A stretch of DNA of 64,000 bases. Source: Bifidobacterium miconisargentati. Its GTDB lineage: Bacteria; Actinomycetota; Actinomycetes; Actinomycetales; Bifidobacteriaceae. Each line of letters begins with the position of its first letter. Position 1 is the stretch's first letter. Location of the stretch: contig NZ_JAHBBJ010000004.1 in NCBI RefSeq assembly GCF_019331675.1, forward strand, positions 1-64,000, written 5' to 3'. Under the pieces are notes generated by a model. That model saw only the letters and a program-made list of their open reading frames with translations. It had not been told where the DNA came from and ran no database searches. Shown piece after piece: positions 7,586 to 17,360 of the stretch. Both the position numbers and the translations under genes were made by a program.

Positions 7586-10500
7586 GCCAATGCTTTCTTG
7601 ATGCGGTTCAGGGAAACCGGTCCCTTGGTGCCGATCTCCTGCGCCCATAGGCTCACGTAGAACTCCTCGAGCATCCAGCGGGCCTGCTCGGCCTTGCGCA
7701 TCAGCTCCTCATGCTTCGGGCCGGCGGGTTCGGCCTTGGCGTGCGCCATGGCCTTGTCGACCAACTGCTTGGCCTCGTCGGCCTGCCATGCCCATTTCAC
7801 GTCGCGGTTCTTGTCCGTCTTCGCCTTGTTCAGTCGGCTCAGATCCGCCTTGAGATATCGGGCGATCGAGGTCAGCGCGTCCGGGGGAGTGCGGCCCACA
7901 AATCCGGGGTGGACCAGCGTGGCGATATGCTCGCGGATCGACTGGAGCACCGAAAGCATCGGCAGATCGGCCTTGCCGGACGTGGCCTTGTCCACTTCGG
8001 CGTACGTCTTGAGGATGGCGATGACGTCATGGGCCACCTGGTAGACGGTGTCCTCGTACACCTCGCGCACGTCCAACACGGCGTTCGCCAGCGCCTCGTC
8101 GTCCGCAAGCGAATCCACCTTGGGCAGCAGGCGCTTGACCGCGGCCAGCTGCAGGTCCTCGACCAGATCCTTGGTGGACTTGTACGGCGCGGAGGCCAGC
8201 ATGAGCGCCTCGGCGCCCAGCCAGCGCGAGGAGATGCGTTCGGCGGGCAGACGCAGGGCATCCAACGCGCCGCGCCACAGCATCGCCGCACGGGACTCCG
8301 TGGTGGCGCCGGCCTTGTGCAACAGATTGGCCTTCTGCACCAACTTGCCCTGTTCGCCGGCCTGCTCGGCCTGCTTTTTGACCATCTGTCGTGCGGAGGC
8401 CTCGGCCTGCTCGGCGAACTTGCGCTGCAGGGCCTTCAGATCCTTGGAAGTGCCCAGCACCTTGACCGGACCGCGCGCATGCCTGCGGCCGCGCTGGTTG
8501 CGTCCGGCCGGCAGCTGCTGCTCCACCGCGAACGTGACCTTGAGATACGGCGAAAGCCGGTCGAGAAGCTTCGGTCCCAGTACCTCCGGGTGGATCTGCG
8601 CGCCCACGGTGGCGATGGCGGCCTTGGTGAACACGTGAGCCAGATCGGGCCAGACGCCTGCGGCCGTGCCGTCTGCGGGTTCGGGAGGCAGGTTCGGCTT
8701 CTGTTGAGAGCCTGAGCCTGGCAGGTCCGGGTACTGTTCGTCGATCCAGTCGCGGATCTTACGGGCGGCGTCCGGGGCGGGCACGAACTGCACGCGCAGC
8801 TGTTTGGGCAGTGCCTTGATCATCGACAGGATGAGCTCGTCCAGCAGGCCCGGCACGTTCCAGGTGAACTGTTCCGGGCTGATGCGCGAGAGCGCCTTCA
8901 ACGGCACGTGCACGGTGACGCCGTCGGCGGGGTCGGCCGGATCGTACACGTAGCTTAGACGCAGGTCGATGGGCTGGCCGTCCGAGCCGAGCGTATGCCA
9001 GTGGTCCGGATAGTCGTCCAGGCTCACCGACTCGCTGGATGCCAGTCGCTCCACCTTGGCGGGGTCGAAGGTGAGCAGGTTCGGATGTTCGTCGTGCTCA
9101 TGCTTCCACCACTTGGCCAGATCGGCCACGGACGTCACGTCCGCGGGGATCACCGCATTGTAGAAGTCGAACAGGTCCTCGTCGGAGACGGTGTCCGCCA
9201 ACTGGCGGGTGCGGCTCGCGTCGTCGGCCGCATCCTCGAGGATGTCGCGGTTGCCGGCCACGAACTCGTCGTAGCTGAACCGCTGCTGGATGTCGCCCTC
9301 GACCAGGCCTTGGCGGATGAGGAAATCACGGGCTTCAAGCGGATTGATGCGCCCCCACTGCACCGTGCGGTCCTGCACGATGGGCAGACCGTACAGCAGC
9401 ACGCGGGCGGTGGCTACCGCGGAACCGCGCGAACCGGACCAGTGCGGCTCCGCATACGTGGTGCGCGTGAGCTGCCCGGCCAGCGGCTCGGCCCACGCCG
9501 GATCGATGGCCGCGGAATACCGGGCCCACAGGCGCGAGGTCTCCACCAGCTCCGTGCTCATCACCCACGAGGGCGTCTTCTTGGCCACGGCGGAGGCCGG
9601 GAACAGCGCGAAATGCGTGCCGCGCGCGCCCTGGTACTCGTTCTTCGACTGCTTCTGCGCACGCTTCATGGCACGGGCGCGCGCAGCCCCGGTCAACCCC
9701 GCGAAATCGGAGGCCTTGGGCTCGCGCACCACCTGCATGCCCATCATGGACAGCAGGCCCGCCAGCATGGATTTGTGGATGCCGTCCGCATCCCACGCGC
9801 AGCACAGCGAATGCGCCGGCTGCTGATTCAACGGCAACTGGCGGATCTCCAGGCCCGGTCGCGTGGAAGGCAGCGGGTCGCCCACGGTGAACTTGAGCTC
9901 CTTGCACATCTGCCTGAGCTGGGAGACCAGATCCTTCCACTGGCGCATCCTCAGCCAGCTGAAGTACTCGGTCTTGCAGATGCGGCGCAGCGCGTTGTTG
10001 CTCGGATCGCCGTCCGCCTGGAACACGCGGTCCCAGATGTTCAGGGCCGTCAGGAAGTCACTGGTCTCGTCCGCGTACCGGTTGTGGATGCGATCGGCCT
10101 CGTCGCGCTTGTCGTCCGGACGTTCGCGCGGATCCTGCAGGCTCAGGAAGGAGACGACCACGAGCACGGCCGCCAACGTATTGGGGGATGCGGTCTTCGC
10201 GGCCTCGATGACCATACGGCCGAGCCTGACGTCGATGGGGATGCGGGCCAGCTGACGGCCGATATGCGTGAGCGTCACCTCGCCGCGTTTGCGGCCGATG
10301 GCCTTCAGCTCGGTGAGCTCGTTGAAACCGTCCGAGACGGCCTTCATGTCCGGCGGATCGATGAATCCGAAGTTCGTGACGTCCTCGGCCGTGCGCGCCA
10401 CACCCACCGACAGCATGTGCAGCACCACCGCGCCCAGCGAGGTCCTCAGGATCTCCGGCTCGGTGAAGCGCGGGCGGGTCTCGTAATCCTCGCGCGAATA

Positions 10501-11721
10501 CAGTCGGATGGCGATGCCGTCCGCCACACGGCCGCACCGGCCGCTTCGCTGGTCGGCGCTGGCCTGGCTGATCGGCTCGATGGGCAGGCGCTGCACCTTG
10601 GCGGTCTTCGAATACCGGGAGATGCGCGCGGTACCCGGATCCACCACATACCGGATGCCGGGCACGGTCAGCGAGGTCTCGGCCACGTTCGTGGCGATGA
10701 CGATGCGCTGATGGGTATGCGATTCGAACACCTTGTGCTGGTCCGCGGCGGACAGGCGGGCAAACAGCGGCATGATCTCGATGGCGTCGGGGCGGCGCAT
10801 GTCGTCGGCGCGGGGACCGTAATGATGGCGCAGCGCGGACTCGAATTCGTGAATGTCGCGCTCGCCGGAGGCGAAGACCAGGATGTCGCGCGGGCCGCGT
10901 TCATGCGAGGAGTGGATGACCAGCTCGGCGCAGGCGCGGGCCACGGCGGTGGGCATGTCCGTGATGCCGTCGTCGGCGTAGGACGAGCCACGGGAGCCGC
11001 GCGGACGGTCCGCATCGGATTCGGCGATGGCGTTCGCAAGCTCCTCGTAACCGGCGTCGCCGGGGCGGGCGCCCACGGCGAATCCCGGCACCTCGCGCAT
11101 GAGCGCGGGCGCGGTGCCGAGCGGTTCGTACACCACCTGCACGGGGAACGTACGGCCGGACACCTCGATGACCGGCACCTTCTCGTGCAGCGCGTGCTCG
11201 AAATGCTCCTTGAACTTCACCGAATCGATGGTGGCGGAGGTGATCACGAGCTTCAGGTCGCGGCGGCGGGGCAGCAGGGCCGTGAGATAGCCGAGCAGGA
11301 AGTCGATGTTGAGGCTGCGTTCGTGCGCCTCGTCGATGATGATCGTATCGTACTGGCTCAGCTGCGGGTCACGCTGGATCTGGGCCAGCAGGATGCCGTC
11401 CGTGACCACCCTCAAGCGCGTCTTCGGCGAGCTTTCGTCCGTGAAGCGCACCTGATAGCCCACCTCGTCGCCCAGGCGCACGCCCATCTCCGAGGCGATG
11501 CGCTCGGCCACCGTGCGGGCGGCGATGCGGCGGGGCTGCGTGTGCACGATCTGACGGCCATGCGTGCCGCGGCCCAGTTCGAGCAGGATCTTCGGCAGCT
11601 GCGTGGTCTTGCCCGAGCCGGTCTGGCCCGAAACGATGACGACCTGGGAATGTTTGACCGCGTCGGCTATCTCATCGCGCGCGGAGGAAACCGGAAGTTC
11701 AGCGGGATACTCAAATTTCAT
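7582..11721 (-). CDS. hrpA: DEAH-box ATP-dependent RNA helicase HrpA
   Basis: A cytoplasmic 3'-5' RNA helicase of about 1379 aa, the normal size for bacterial HrpA. Visible motifs are Walker A GQTGSGKT (about residues 32-39), DEAH in IIIDEAHERSLNIDFLL, the SAT motif SATID, and motif VI QRSGRCGR. The helicase-associated and OB-like domains and a long C-terminal HrpA-specific region (DUF3418-like) follow. A TTG lies four codons upstream (11733), but the ATG at 11721 matches the family. The start overlaps the 3' end of the methyltransferase gene by about 11 nt, and the stop overlaps the next gene, so the three genes form an operon. HrpA family members act in ribosome rescue and mRNA processing; the role here is inferred. 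Confidence 0.93.
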   Translation of the reverse strand: MKFEYPAELPVSSARDEIADAVKHSQVVIVSGQTGSGKTTQLPKILLELGRGTHGRQIVHTQPRRIAARTVAERIASEMGVRLGDEVGYQVRFTDESSPKTRLRVVTDGILLAQIQRDPQLSQYDTIIIDEAHERSLNIDFLLGYLTALLPRRRDLKLVITSATIDSVKFKEHFEHALHEKVPVIEVSGRTFPVQVVYEPLGTAPALMREVPGFAVGARPGDAGYEELANAIAESDADRPRGSRGSSYADDGITDMPTAVARACAELVIHSSHERGPRDILVFASGERDIHEFESALRHHYGPRADDMRRPDAIEIMPLFARLSAADQHKVFESHTHQRIVIATNVAETSLTVPGIRYVVDPGTARISRYSKTAKVQRLPIEPISQASADQRSGRCGRVADGIAIRLYSREDYETRPRFTEPEILRTSLGAVVLHMLSVGVARTAEDVTNFGFIDPPDMKAVSDGFNELTELKAIGRKRGEVTLTHIGRQLARIPIDVRLGRMVIEAAKTASPNTLAAVLVVVSFLSLQDPRERPDDKRDEADRIHNRYADETSDFLTALNIWDRVFQADGDPSNNALRRICKTEYFSWLRMRQWKDLVSQLRQMCKELKFTVGDPLPSTRPGLEIRQLPLNQQPAHSLCCAWDADGIHKSMLAGLLSMMGMQVVREPKASDFAGLTGAARARAMKRAQKQSKNEYQGARGTHFALFPASAVAKKTPSWVMSTELVETSRLWARYSAAIDPAWAEPLAGQLTRTTYAEPHWSGSRGSAVATARVLLYGLPIVQDRTVQWGRINPLEARDFLIRQGLVEGDIQQRFSYDEFVAGNRDILEDAADDASRTRQLADTVSDEDLFDFYNAVIPADVTSVADLAKWWKHEHDEHPNLLTFDPAKVERLASSESVSLDDYPDHWHTLGSDGQPIDLRLSYVYDPADPADGVTVHVPLKALSRISPEQFTWNVPGLLDELILSMIKALPKQLRVQFVPAPDAARKIRDWIDEQYPDLPGSGSQQKPNLPPEPADGTAAGVWPDLAHVFTKAAIATVGAQIHPEVLGPKLLDRLSPYLKVTFAVEQQLPAGRNQRGRRHARGPVKVLGTSKDLKALQRKFAEQAEASARQMVKKQAEQAGEQGKLVQKANLLHKAGATTESRAAMLWRGALDALRLPAERISSRWLGAEALMLASAPYKSTKDLVEDLQLAAVKRLLPKVDSLADDEALANAVLDVREVYEDTVYQVAHDVIAILKTYAEVDKATSGKADLPMLSVLQSIREHIATLVHPGFVGRTPPDALTSIARYLKADLSRLNKAKTDKNRDVKWAWQADEAKQLVDKAMAHAKAEPAGPKHEELMRKAEQARWMLEEFYVSLWAQEIGTKGPVSLNRIKKALA

Positions 11722-12367
11722 GACGGACTTCAATGATACGGAAGCCCTTGGAGCTCGCGTATTTGTCCACCGTGAAGTCCTCGCCCAGCGCCTCGTCCAG
11801 CCAGGGGATGAGCGAATCGGAACCGAGGTTCTTCTGCACCACCAGATAGGCGGCGCCGTTCGGCTTGAGCCTCGGCAGCCAGGCCATGAGCAGCGTGTGC
11901 AGCGCCTCCTTGCCGATGCGGATCGGCGGATTCGACCAGATCACGTCGAACATGAGATTGGCGGGCACGCTTTCGCAGAACTTCGGCTGGTCCGTCGCGG
12001 GCAGGGAAGCGCTGGACTCGTCCACCTGCACGGTATGGACGTTCGCGCAGCCGTTGGCCAGGGCGTTCGCATGGGTCAGATCCAGCGCGCGCTCGTTCAC
12101 GTCCACGGCCCAGATGCGGGCTTCGGGGGATTCAAGGGCGAGGGACAGGGCGATCGGGCCCCAGCCGCAGCCCAGATCCAGGAAATCACCCTCGGCCGGA
12201 GGCTCCGGGGCATGCTTCAGCAGCACGGACGTGCCCAGATCCACACGAGAGGCGGAGAACACGCCGTTCGAGACCTGCACGCGCGCATCCCGCCCGCGCA
12301 GCGTCACCTCCAATGTGCGGCGCACGTCCTTGGACGCGGGGTCCGCGGCGAAATACTGTTCGGCCAT
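11711..12367 (-). CDS. class I SAM-dependent methyltransferase, RsmC-like
   Basis: A 218-aa cytoplasmic methyltransferase of the MTS (methyltransferase small) family. Motif I is DLGCGWG at about residues 64-70, the acidic loop is AVDVNERAL, and the catalytic motif NPP lies at about 146-148 (SNPPIRIGK). NPP is typical of enzymes that modify exocyclic amines, such as guanine N2 in rRNA by RsmC/RsmD. It has the single-domain length of Gram-positive YbxB-type proteins rather than the two-domain E. coli RsmC. It is the first gene of the operon with hrpA, overlapping it. A 16S rRNA guanine-N2 target is inferred. Confidence 0.85.
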   Translation of the reverse strand: MAEQYFAADPASKDVRRTLEVTLRGRDARVQVSNGVFSASRVDLGTSVLLKHAPEPPAEGDFLDLGCGWGPIALSLALESPEARIWAVDVNERALDLTHANALANGCANVHTVQVDESSASLPATDQPKFCESVPANLMFDVIWSNPPIRIGKEALHTLLMAWLPRLKPNGAAYLVVQKNLGSDSLIPWLDEALGEDFTVDKYASSKGFRIIEVRHEI

Positions 12368-12584
12368 GTCTGCTGCTCCATTCCCGCGGTGGTTCGTCCG
12401 CGATCCGCGGCCCCTGGTTCGGGCCTGCCCTGATTCGTCCTGTGCGGCCCCATGGCAAGCGCCTTCCGTGGCCTTCCGATGATCGCCGCATCACGTCGCA
12501 TGCCCGGTCTTGCCGGCATGTCACCTCACCTGATGATAATAAGGAGCCAGAGAAAACCGCGAAACCACGACCCGAGAGGCGCCC

Positions 12585-14093
12585 TTGACCGACCACAGCC
12601 AGTACACCGACATCACCCGCAGCGACACCGACGCCTCGCCGTCCGGCGTATTGGCGGACCAATCCGAGGTCCTGCTGGACGACAGCCGGCGCGTGGCGGG
12701 CTGGCATGAGGACTCCAATCAGGAATGGGAGGAGCGCGAGGCCCGCAACCAGCTCAAGCATGTGGCGGGCCTCGGCGAGCTACAGGACGTCACCGAGGTC
12801 GAATACCGCAAGGTCAGGCTTGAGCGGGTGGTGCTCGTGGGCGTGTGGTCATCGTACGAGACCACCCAGGCCAAGGCCGAGGAATCGCTGAGGGAGCTGG
12901 CCGCGCTCGCCGAGACCGCCGGCGCCGTGGTGTGCGACGGCCTGCTGCAGCACCGCGCCCGCCCGGATGCCGCCACCTATGTGGGCAGCGGCAAGGCACG
13001 CGAGATCGCGGACATCGTGGCCCGCGAGGAGGCCGACACCATCATCGTGGACGACGATCTGGCGCCGTCCCAGCGCCGTGCGCTCGAGGACGCGGCCAAG
13101 GTCAAGGTAGTGGACCGCACGGCCGTGATTCTGGACATCTTCGCCCAACACGCCACCTCGCGTGAAGGCAAGGCACAGGTGGAACTGGCCCAGCTGCAGT
13201 ACATGCTGCCCAGACTCCGCGGCTGGGGCGGATCGCTGTCCCGTCAGGCCGGTGGACGTGCGGCCGGAGCGGATGCCGGCATCGGCTCCCGAGGCCCCGG
13301 CGAGACCAAGATCGAGATGGACCGCCGTGTGATCCGCACGCGCATCGCCCGTCTCAAGCGCCAGATCCGCGAGATGGCACCGGCGCGTGAGATCAAGCGC
13401 GGCTCGCGTCGCAGGTTCGGCCTGCCCACCGTGGCCGTGGTGGGCTATACGAACGCCGGCAAATCGTCCCTGACCAACCGGCTGACCGGTTCCCGCGAAC
13501 TCGTGGAGAACGCGCTGTTCGCCACGCTGGACACGGCCGTGCGCCGCGCCAGGACGCGCGACGGACGCGCCTACGCCTACGTGGACACGGTGGGCTTCGT
13601 GCGCCGCCTGCCCACCCAGCTGGTCGAGGCGTTCAAATCCACGCTGGAGGAGGTGGCCGAGGCCGACGTGATCCTGCATGTGGTGGACGGTTCCCACCCG
13701 GATCCGTTCTCCCAGATCGACGCCGTCAACGACGTGCTGGCGGATATCGAGGGGACCGCCTCGATTCCCCGTGTGCTGGTGTTCAACAAGGCCGACCAGA
13801 TCGATCAGGCCGCGCGCGACCGCCTCGCCGCATTGCAGCCGGACGCGCATATCGTCTCGGCGTTCAGTGGTGAGGGGCTGGACGCGCTGCGTGATGCGGT
13901 GGAGGGGCTGCTGCCGGTGCCGCATGTGCATGTGCATGCGCTGCTGCCGTACACGGCCGGCGCGCTGCTCTCGCGCGTACGCGAATACGGCATGGTGTCC
14001 AAGGTGGAATACCGCGACGACGGCGTGCTGCTCGAGGCGGACGTGGACGCGCATCTCGCCGCTCAGGTGGTCGAGGAATCCATCGGGGAGTGA
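12585..14093 (+). CDS. hflX: ribosome-associated GTPase HflX
   Basis: A 502-aa GTPase that in other bacteria splits stalled or hibernating 70S ribosomes. The N-terminal HflX domain contains the glycine-rich GRGPGETKIE-like stretch, here SRGPGETKIEMDRR. A helical linker leads to the G domain with the P-loop GYTNAGKSSL (about 286-295), DTVGF as G3 and NKAD as G4. Translation starts at TTG 12585 with GAGAGG upstream; the next methionine lies far inside the conserved region. It is divergent from the methyltransferase-hrpA operon across 217 bp. No clear terminator is seen before ldh. Confidence 0.93.
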   Translation: MTDHSQYTDITRSDTDASPSGVLADQSEVLLDDSRRVAGWHEDSNQEWEEREARNQLKHVAGLGELQDVTEVEYRKVRLERVVLVGVWSSYETTQAKAEESLRELAALAETAGAVVCDGLLQHRARPDAATYVGSGKAREIADIVAREEADTIIVDDDLAPSQRRALEDAAKVKVVDRTAVILDIFAQHATSREGKAQVELAQLQYMLPRLRGWGGSLSRQAGGRAAGADAGIGSRGPGETKIEMDRRVIRTRIARLKRQIREMAPAREIKRGSRRRFGLPTVAVVGYTNAGKSSLTNRLTGSRELVENALFATLDTAVRRARTRDGRAYAYVDTVGFVRRLPTQLVEAFKSTLEEVAEADVILHVVDGSHPDPFSQIDAVNDVLADIEGTASIPRVLVFNKADQIDQAARDRLAALQPDAHIVSAFSGEGLDALRDAVEGLLPVPHVHVHALLPYTAGALLSRVREYGMVSKVEYRDDGVLLEADVDAHLAAQVVEESIGE

Positions 14094-14111
14094 CGCAAAT
14101 CACAGTTTGGG

Positions 14112-14125
14112 TGTGAGCGCTAACA
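14112..14125. promoter_or_regulatory. LacI-family-type operator upstream of ldh
   Basis: TGTGAGCGCTAACA is a near-perfect palindrome around a central CG, the classic LacI/CcpA-like operator pattern. It lies 142 nt before the ldh start. Global LacI-type regulators such as AraQ control central carbon genes in bifidobacteria. Assignment to that regulator is inference. Confidence 0.5.
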
Positions 14126-14233
14126 ATCGTTGGAAGATATACGGTTTTGTGATGAAAAGGCCCGGGTGTGCCGTAGGAAAACGTCTCACTGGGCTTATAG
14201 AGTAAAGGCGTAATAGATCAGGCCTGCCCTTGA

Positions 14234-15229
<996 letters not shown>

Positions 15230-15230
15230 T

Positions 15231-15336
15231 AAAAAATCGCCGTACGGAGCGACTTCCGTGCCGCGCAAGACTCGAAATACCTTTGTATTCCTTCGTCTTG
15301 CGCGTCGCGGAAGTCGCACACGTACGGCGATTTTTT
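15231..15336. terminator. long bidirectional terminator hairpin after ldh
   Basis: Nested inverted repeats. The outer arms AAAAAATCGCCGTACG (15231-15246) and 15321-15336 pair perfectly. Inner arms 15249-15258/15308-15317 and 15263-15271/15295-15303 also pair. The A-run on the left and T-run on the right make it a strong intrinsic terminator that can work in both directions. Confidence 0.9.
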
Positions 15337-15346
15337 ATACCTTGTG

Positions 15347-15375
15347 AGGGTCTGATTCTTTGTGAATCAGACCCT
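15347..15375. terminator. hairpin between ldh and the cation exporter gene
   Basis: AGGGTCTGATTC (15347-15358) pairs perfectly with GAATCAGACCCT (15364-15375) around a 5-nt loop. It lies 20 nt past the minus-strand gene's stop and has no long T-run of its own. It probably serves the minus-strand transcript together with the ldh hairpin. Confidence 0.6.
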
Positions 15376-15395
15376 TTGGCGTATGTGATGGCTTG

Positions 15396-16337
15396 TTATT
15401 TATGGAGGTCGGGGGCGGAGGGGGTGGTGTAGCCTTCGGGCTCGAGCTGGAAGGTGGTGTGGGGGACCGAGACGGGGAAGTGCTCGCGCAGGCAGTCCTG
15501 GAGCTGGGTGAGGATCTGGGCGGCCTGATCCATGGTAAGGCCGCGTTCCACCACCACGTGCGCCATGAGAATCGGCATGCCGGTGGACACGGTGCTGGCG
15601 TGCAGGTCATGGACGGCCACCACATGCGGCACGTTTTCCATATGCCTGCGCACCTGATCCAGATCAAGTCCCTCAGGGGTTTCCTCCAGCAGCACGCGCA
15701 CGGCGTTGTGCAACAGTTTGACGGCGCGCGGGATCATCAGCAGGGCGATCGCCGCACCGGCCACGGCGTCGAAGCCGCTCCAGCCGGTCGAAAGCATCAC
15801 CAGTGCCGAGACCACGACCGCCACCGAACCGAGCGCGTCGTTCATGACCTCCAGGAACGCGGCCTTCATGTTCATATTGTCCTCACGCTGCGAAGCGAGG
15901 ATGAAAATGGAAACGACGTTCGCAGCCAGGCCCAGAATACCGACGAAAAGCAGCAGATCCACATCCGCTATCTCGGCTCGCGAGCCCCCGAACAGGCGCA
16001 TGCCTGCCTCCACCAGGGCATAGAGGCCCACGATGAGCAGAACCACCGCGCCCGCGGCCGCCGTGAGCACCTCAAGACGGGCCCATCCCCAGGTGCGTGT
16101 GCTGTTCGGTTTGCGGCGCATGAGCATGGCCGTGACCGTCGAGGCGATGAGCACCGACATATCGGTGAGCATATGGCCGGCGTCCACCAGCAATGCCAGC
16201 GAACCGGTGAGGAACGACGCCACGACTTCCACGAGGAACACCGTGCCGGTGACCGCCAAGGTGGCCATGAGCCTTTGCTGATGGGCTTTCGAGGCCGGTG
16301 TCGAAGACGATGCCGCGGTTGAATGCGTATGGGCCAT
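15396..16337 (-). CDS. cation diffusion facilitator (CDF) metal exporter
   Basis: A 313-aa inner-membrane proton/metal antiporter of the CzcD/ZitB group, with six membrane segments and a C-terminal cytoplasmic dimer domain (about 215-310). The TM2 metal motif is HxxxD (His55, Asp59 in VDAGHMLTDM). The TM5 motif reads LEVMNDALGS, so the first ligand is Glu163 instead of the usual His, with Asp167 kept. The His-rich loop between TM4 and TM5 is absent. Zn, Co or Mn are possible substrates, and the Glu variant may alter selectivity. The ATG at 16337 has AAGGAG upstream at long spacing. Metal specificity cannot be told from the sequence. Confidence 0.88.
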   Translation of the reverse strand: MAHTHSTAASSSTPASKAHQQRLMATLAVTGTVFLVEVVASFLTGSLALLVDAGHMLTDMSVLIASTVTAMLMRRKPNSTRTWGWARLEVLTAAAGAVVLLIVGLYALVEAGMRLFGGSRAEIADVDLLLFVGILGLAANVVSIFILASQREDNMNMKAAFLEVMNDALGSVAVVVSALVMLSTGWSGFDAVAGAAIALLMIPRAVKLLHNAVRVLLEETPEGLDLDQVRRHMENVPHVVAVHDLHASTVSTGMPILMAHVVVERGLTMDQAAQILTQLQDCLREHFPVSVPHTTFQLEPEGYTTPSAPDLHK

Positions 16338-16487
16338 GATTGCGGTTGACTCCTTGACGAGGGTATTGAATGAAATCGCTTCTCAATACCATTTGCGTTT
16401 TGTTCCCGATACGACGGAACCCCGGTCGTCGGACCGGGGTTCCCTGTGCTGGATGCCAGTGTAGCACCGTTTCGAACACGATGGCCG

Positions 16488-17216
16488 TCACAGTTTGCGC
16501 AGGACGGTGACCACCTTGCCCATGATGGTGGCATGCGTGCCGTCGATGGGGGAGTATGCGGGGTTGTGGGGCATCAGCCAGACGTGGCCGTTGTCTTCGC
16601 GGAAGGTCTTGACGGTGGCCTCGTCGTCCAGCAGGGCGGCCACGATATCCCCGTTGACGGCGGATTGTTGTTCGCGCACCACCACGAAATCGCCGTCGCA
16701 GATCGCGGCATCCACCATGGAATCGCCATGAACCTCGAGCATGAACAGCTTGCCGGTGCCGGTGAGGCGTTCGGGCAGCCGCATGACATCATCCACATGC
16801 TGCTCGGCGGTGATGGGGACGCCGGCCGCAATCCGGCCCACCAGCGGGACATCCCTTGATTGGGTGATCGAGGCGCTGGGGAACTGGTAGATCTCCGCGG
16901 TGCCCTCGACGTCGGCGATGCCTGGAGCCGCGGCGCCACCGCGTGGGCCTTCGGCGGGAACCGTGGCACCTGCCACCACTTCGATGGCGCGGCCCTTGTT
17001 GGCGTTCATGCGAATGAAACCCTTCTCCTCCAGGGTCTGCAGCTGATGCTTAACGGAGGAGGGGCTTTTGAGTCCCGCCGCCTCGCCGATTTCGCGGAAG
17101 GATGGGGCGAAACCCTGTTCGTTGATATGCGAACGGATGGCGTCCAGCACCTTGCGCTGGCGCTCGGTCAGCAGGGATTCGTCCGGCCGCTTGGGAGAGA
17201 AGGGGATGGTGCTCAC
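16488..17216 (-). CDS. lexA: LexA repressor
   Basis: SOS-response repressor that self-cleaves when stimulated by RecA filaments. From the GTG at 17216 (AAAGGAA upstream) it is 242 aa. The N-terminal winged-helix DNA-binding domain spans about 12-75 (SFREIGEAAGLKSPSSVKHQ). The cleavage site is Ala131-Gly132 in RIAAGVP. The catalytic Ser166 lies in EVHGDSM and Lys203 in EATVKTF. The linker of about 35 residues rich in Ala/Gly/Pro is longer than in E. coli. It is divergent from a LysM protein gene, with at least three LexA-box-like sites between, implying autoregulation. Confidence 0.95.
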   Translation of the reverse strand: MSTIPFSPKRPDESLLTERQRKVLDAIRSHINEQGFAPSFREIGEAAGLKSPSSVKHQLQTLEEKGFIRMNANKGRAIEVVAGATVPAEGPRGGAAAPGIADVEGTAEIYQFPSASITQSRDVPLVGRIAAGVPITAEQHVDDVMRLPERLTGTGKLFMLEVHGDSMVDAAICDGDFVVVREQQSAVNGDIVAALLDDEATVKTFREDNGHVWLMPHNPAYSPIDGTHATIMGKVVTVLRKL

Positions 17217-17266
17217 GTCTGTTCCTTTCGTTCTGGAACCAGCATACCGTGAACACCAGGTAAAAT

Positions 17267-17280
17267 CAAACATCTGTTCG
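17267..17280. promoter_or_regulatory. LexA (SOS) box 1, lexA side
   Basis: CAAACATCTGTTCG fits the Gram-positive SOS box CGAACNNNNGTTCG with one mismatch. It lies 51 nt upstream of the lexA GTG. Its right part is also one arm of an 11-bp inverted repeat with 17300-17310. Confidence 0.7.
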
Positions 17281-17299
17281 AGTGTCGTCTTGACGTATT

Positions 17300-17313
17300 C
17301 GAACAGATGTGCC
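17300..17313. promoter_or_regulatory. degenerate LexA box 2
   Basis: CGAACAGATGTGCC keeps the left half-site CGAAC but only part of the right. CGAACAGATGT (17300-17310) is the exact reverse complement of 17270-17280, so boxes 1 and 2 form a symmetrical pair. Confidence 0.45.
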
Positions 17314-17319
17314 ATCATG

Positions 17320-17333
17320 AGAACAACTGTTCG
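17320..17333. promoter_or_regulatory. LexA (SOS) box 3
   Basis: AGAACAACTGTTCG matches GAACNNNNGTTC exactly. It lies about 28 nt before the start of the LysM gene, where a bound repressor would overlap its promoter. Confidence 0.75.
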
Positions 17334-17335
17334 AT

Positions 17336-17349
17336 AGAACGGTTGTTCG
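17336..17349. promoter_or_regulatory. LexA (SOS) box 4
   Basis: AGAACGGTTGTTCG matches GAACNNNNGTTC exactly. It is centred 16 bp from box 3 and abuts the GGAGGG ribosome-binding site of the LysM gene. Confidence 0.75.
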
Positions 17350-17360
17350 AGGAGGGTGTG

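Noticed and set aside
8995..11736. 913-codon open frame on the plus strand
   Set aside because: It lies fully antisense to hrpA, has no domain, and shows the Arg/His/Gly/Ala-rich composition expected from reading a high-GC gene backwards.
17307..17360. Longer N-terminus for the LysM protein
   Set aside because: The extra codons cover the LexA boxes and the ribosome-binding site.
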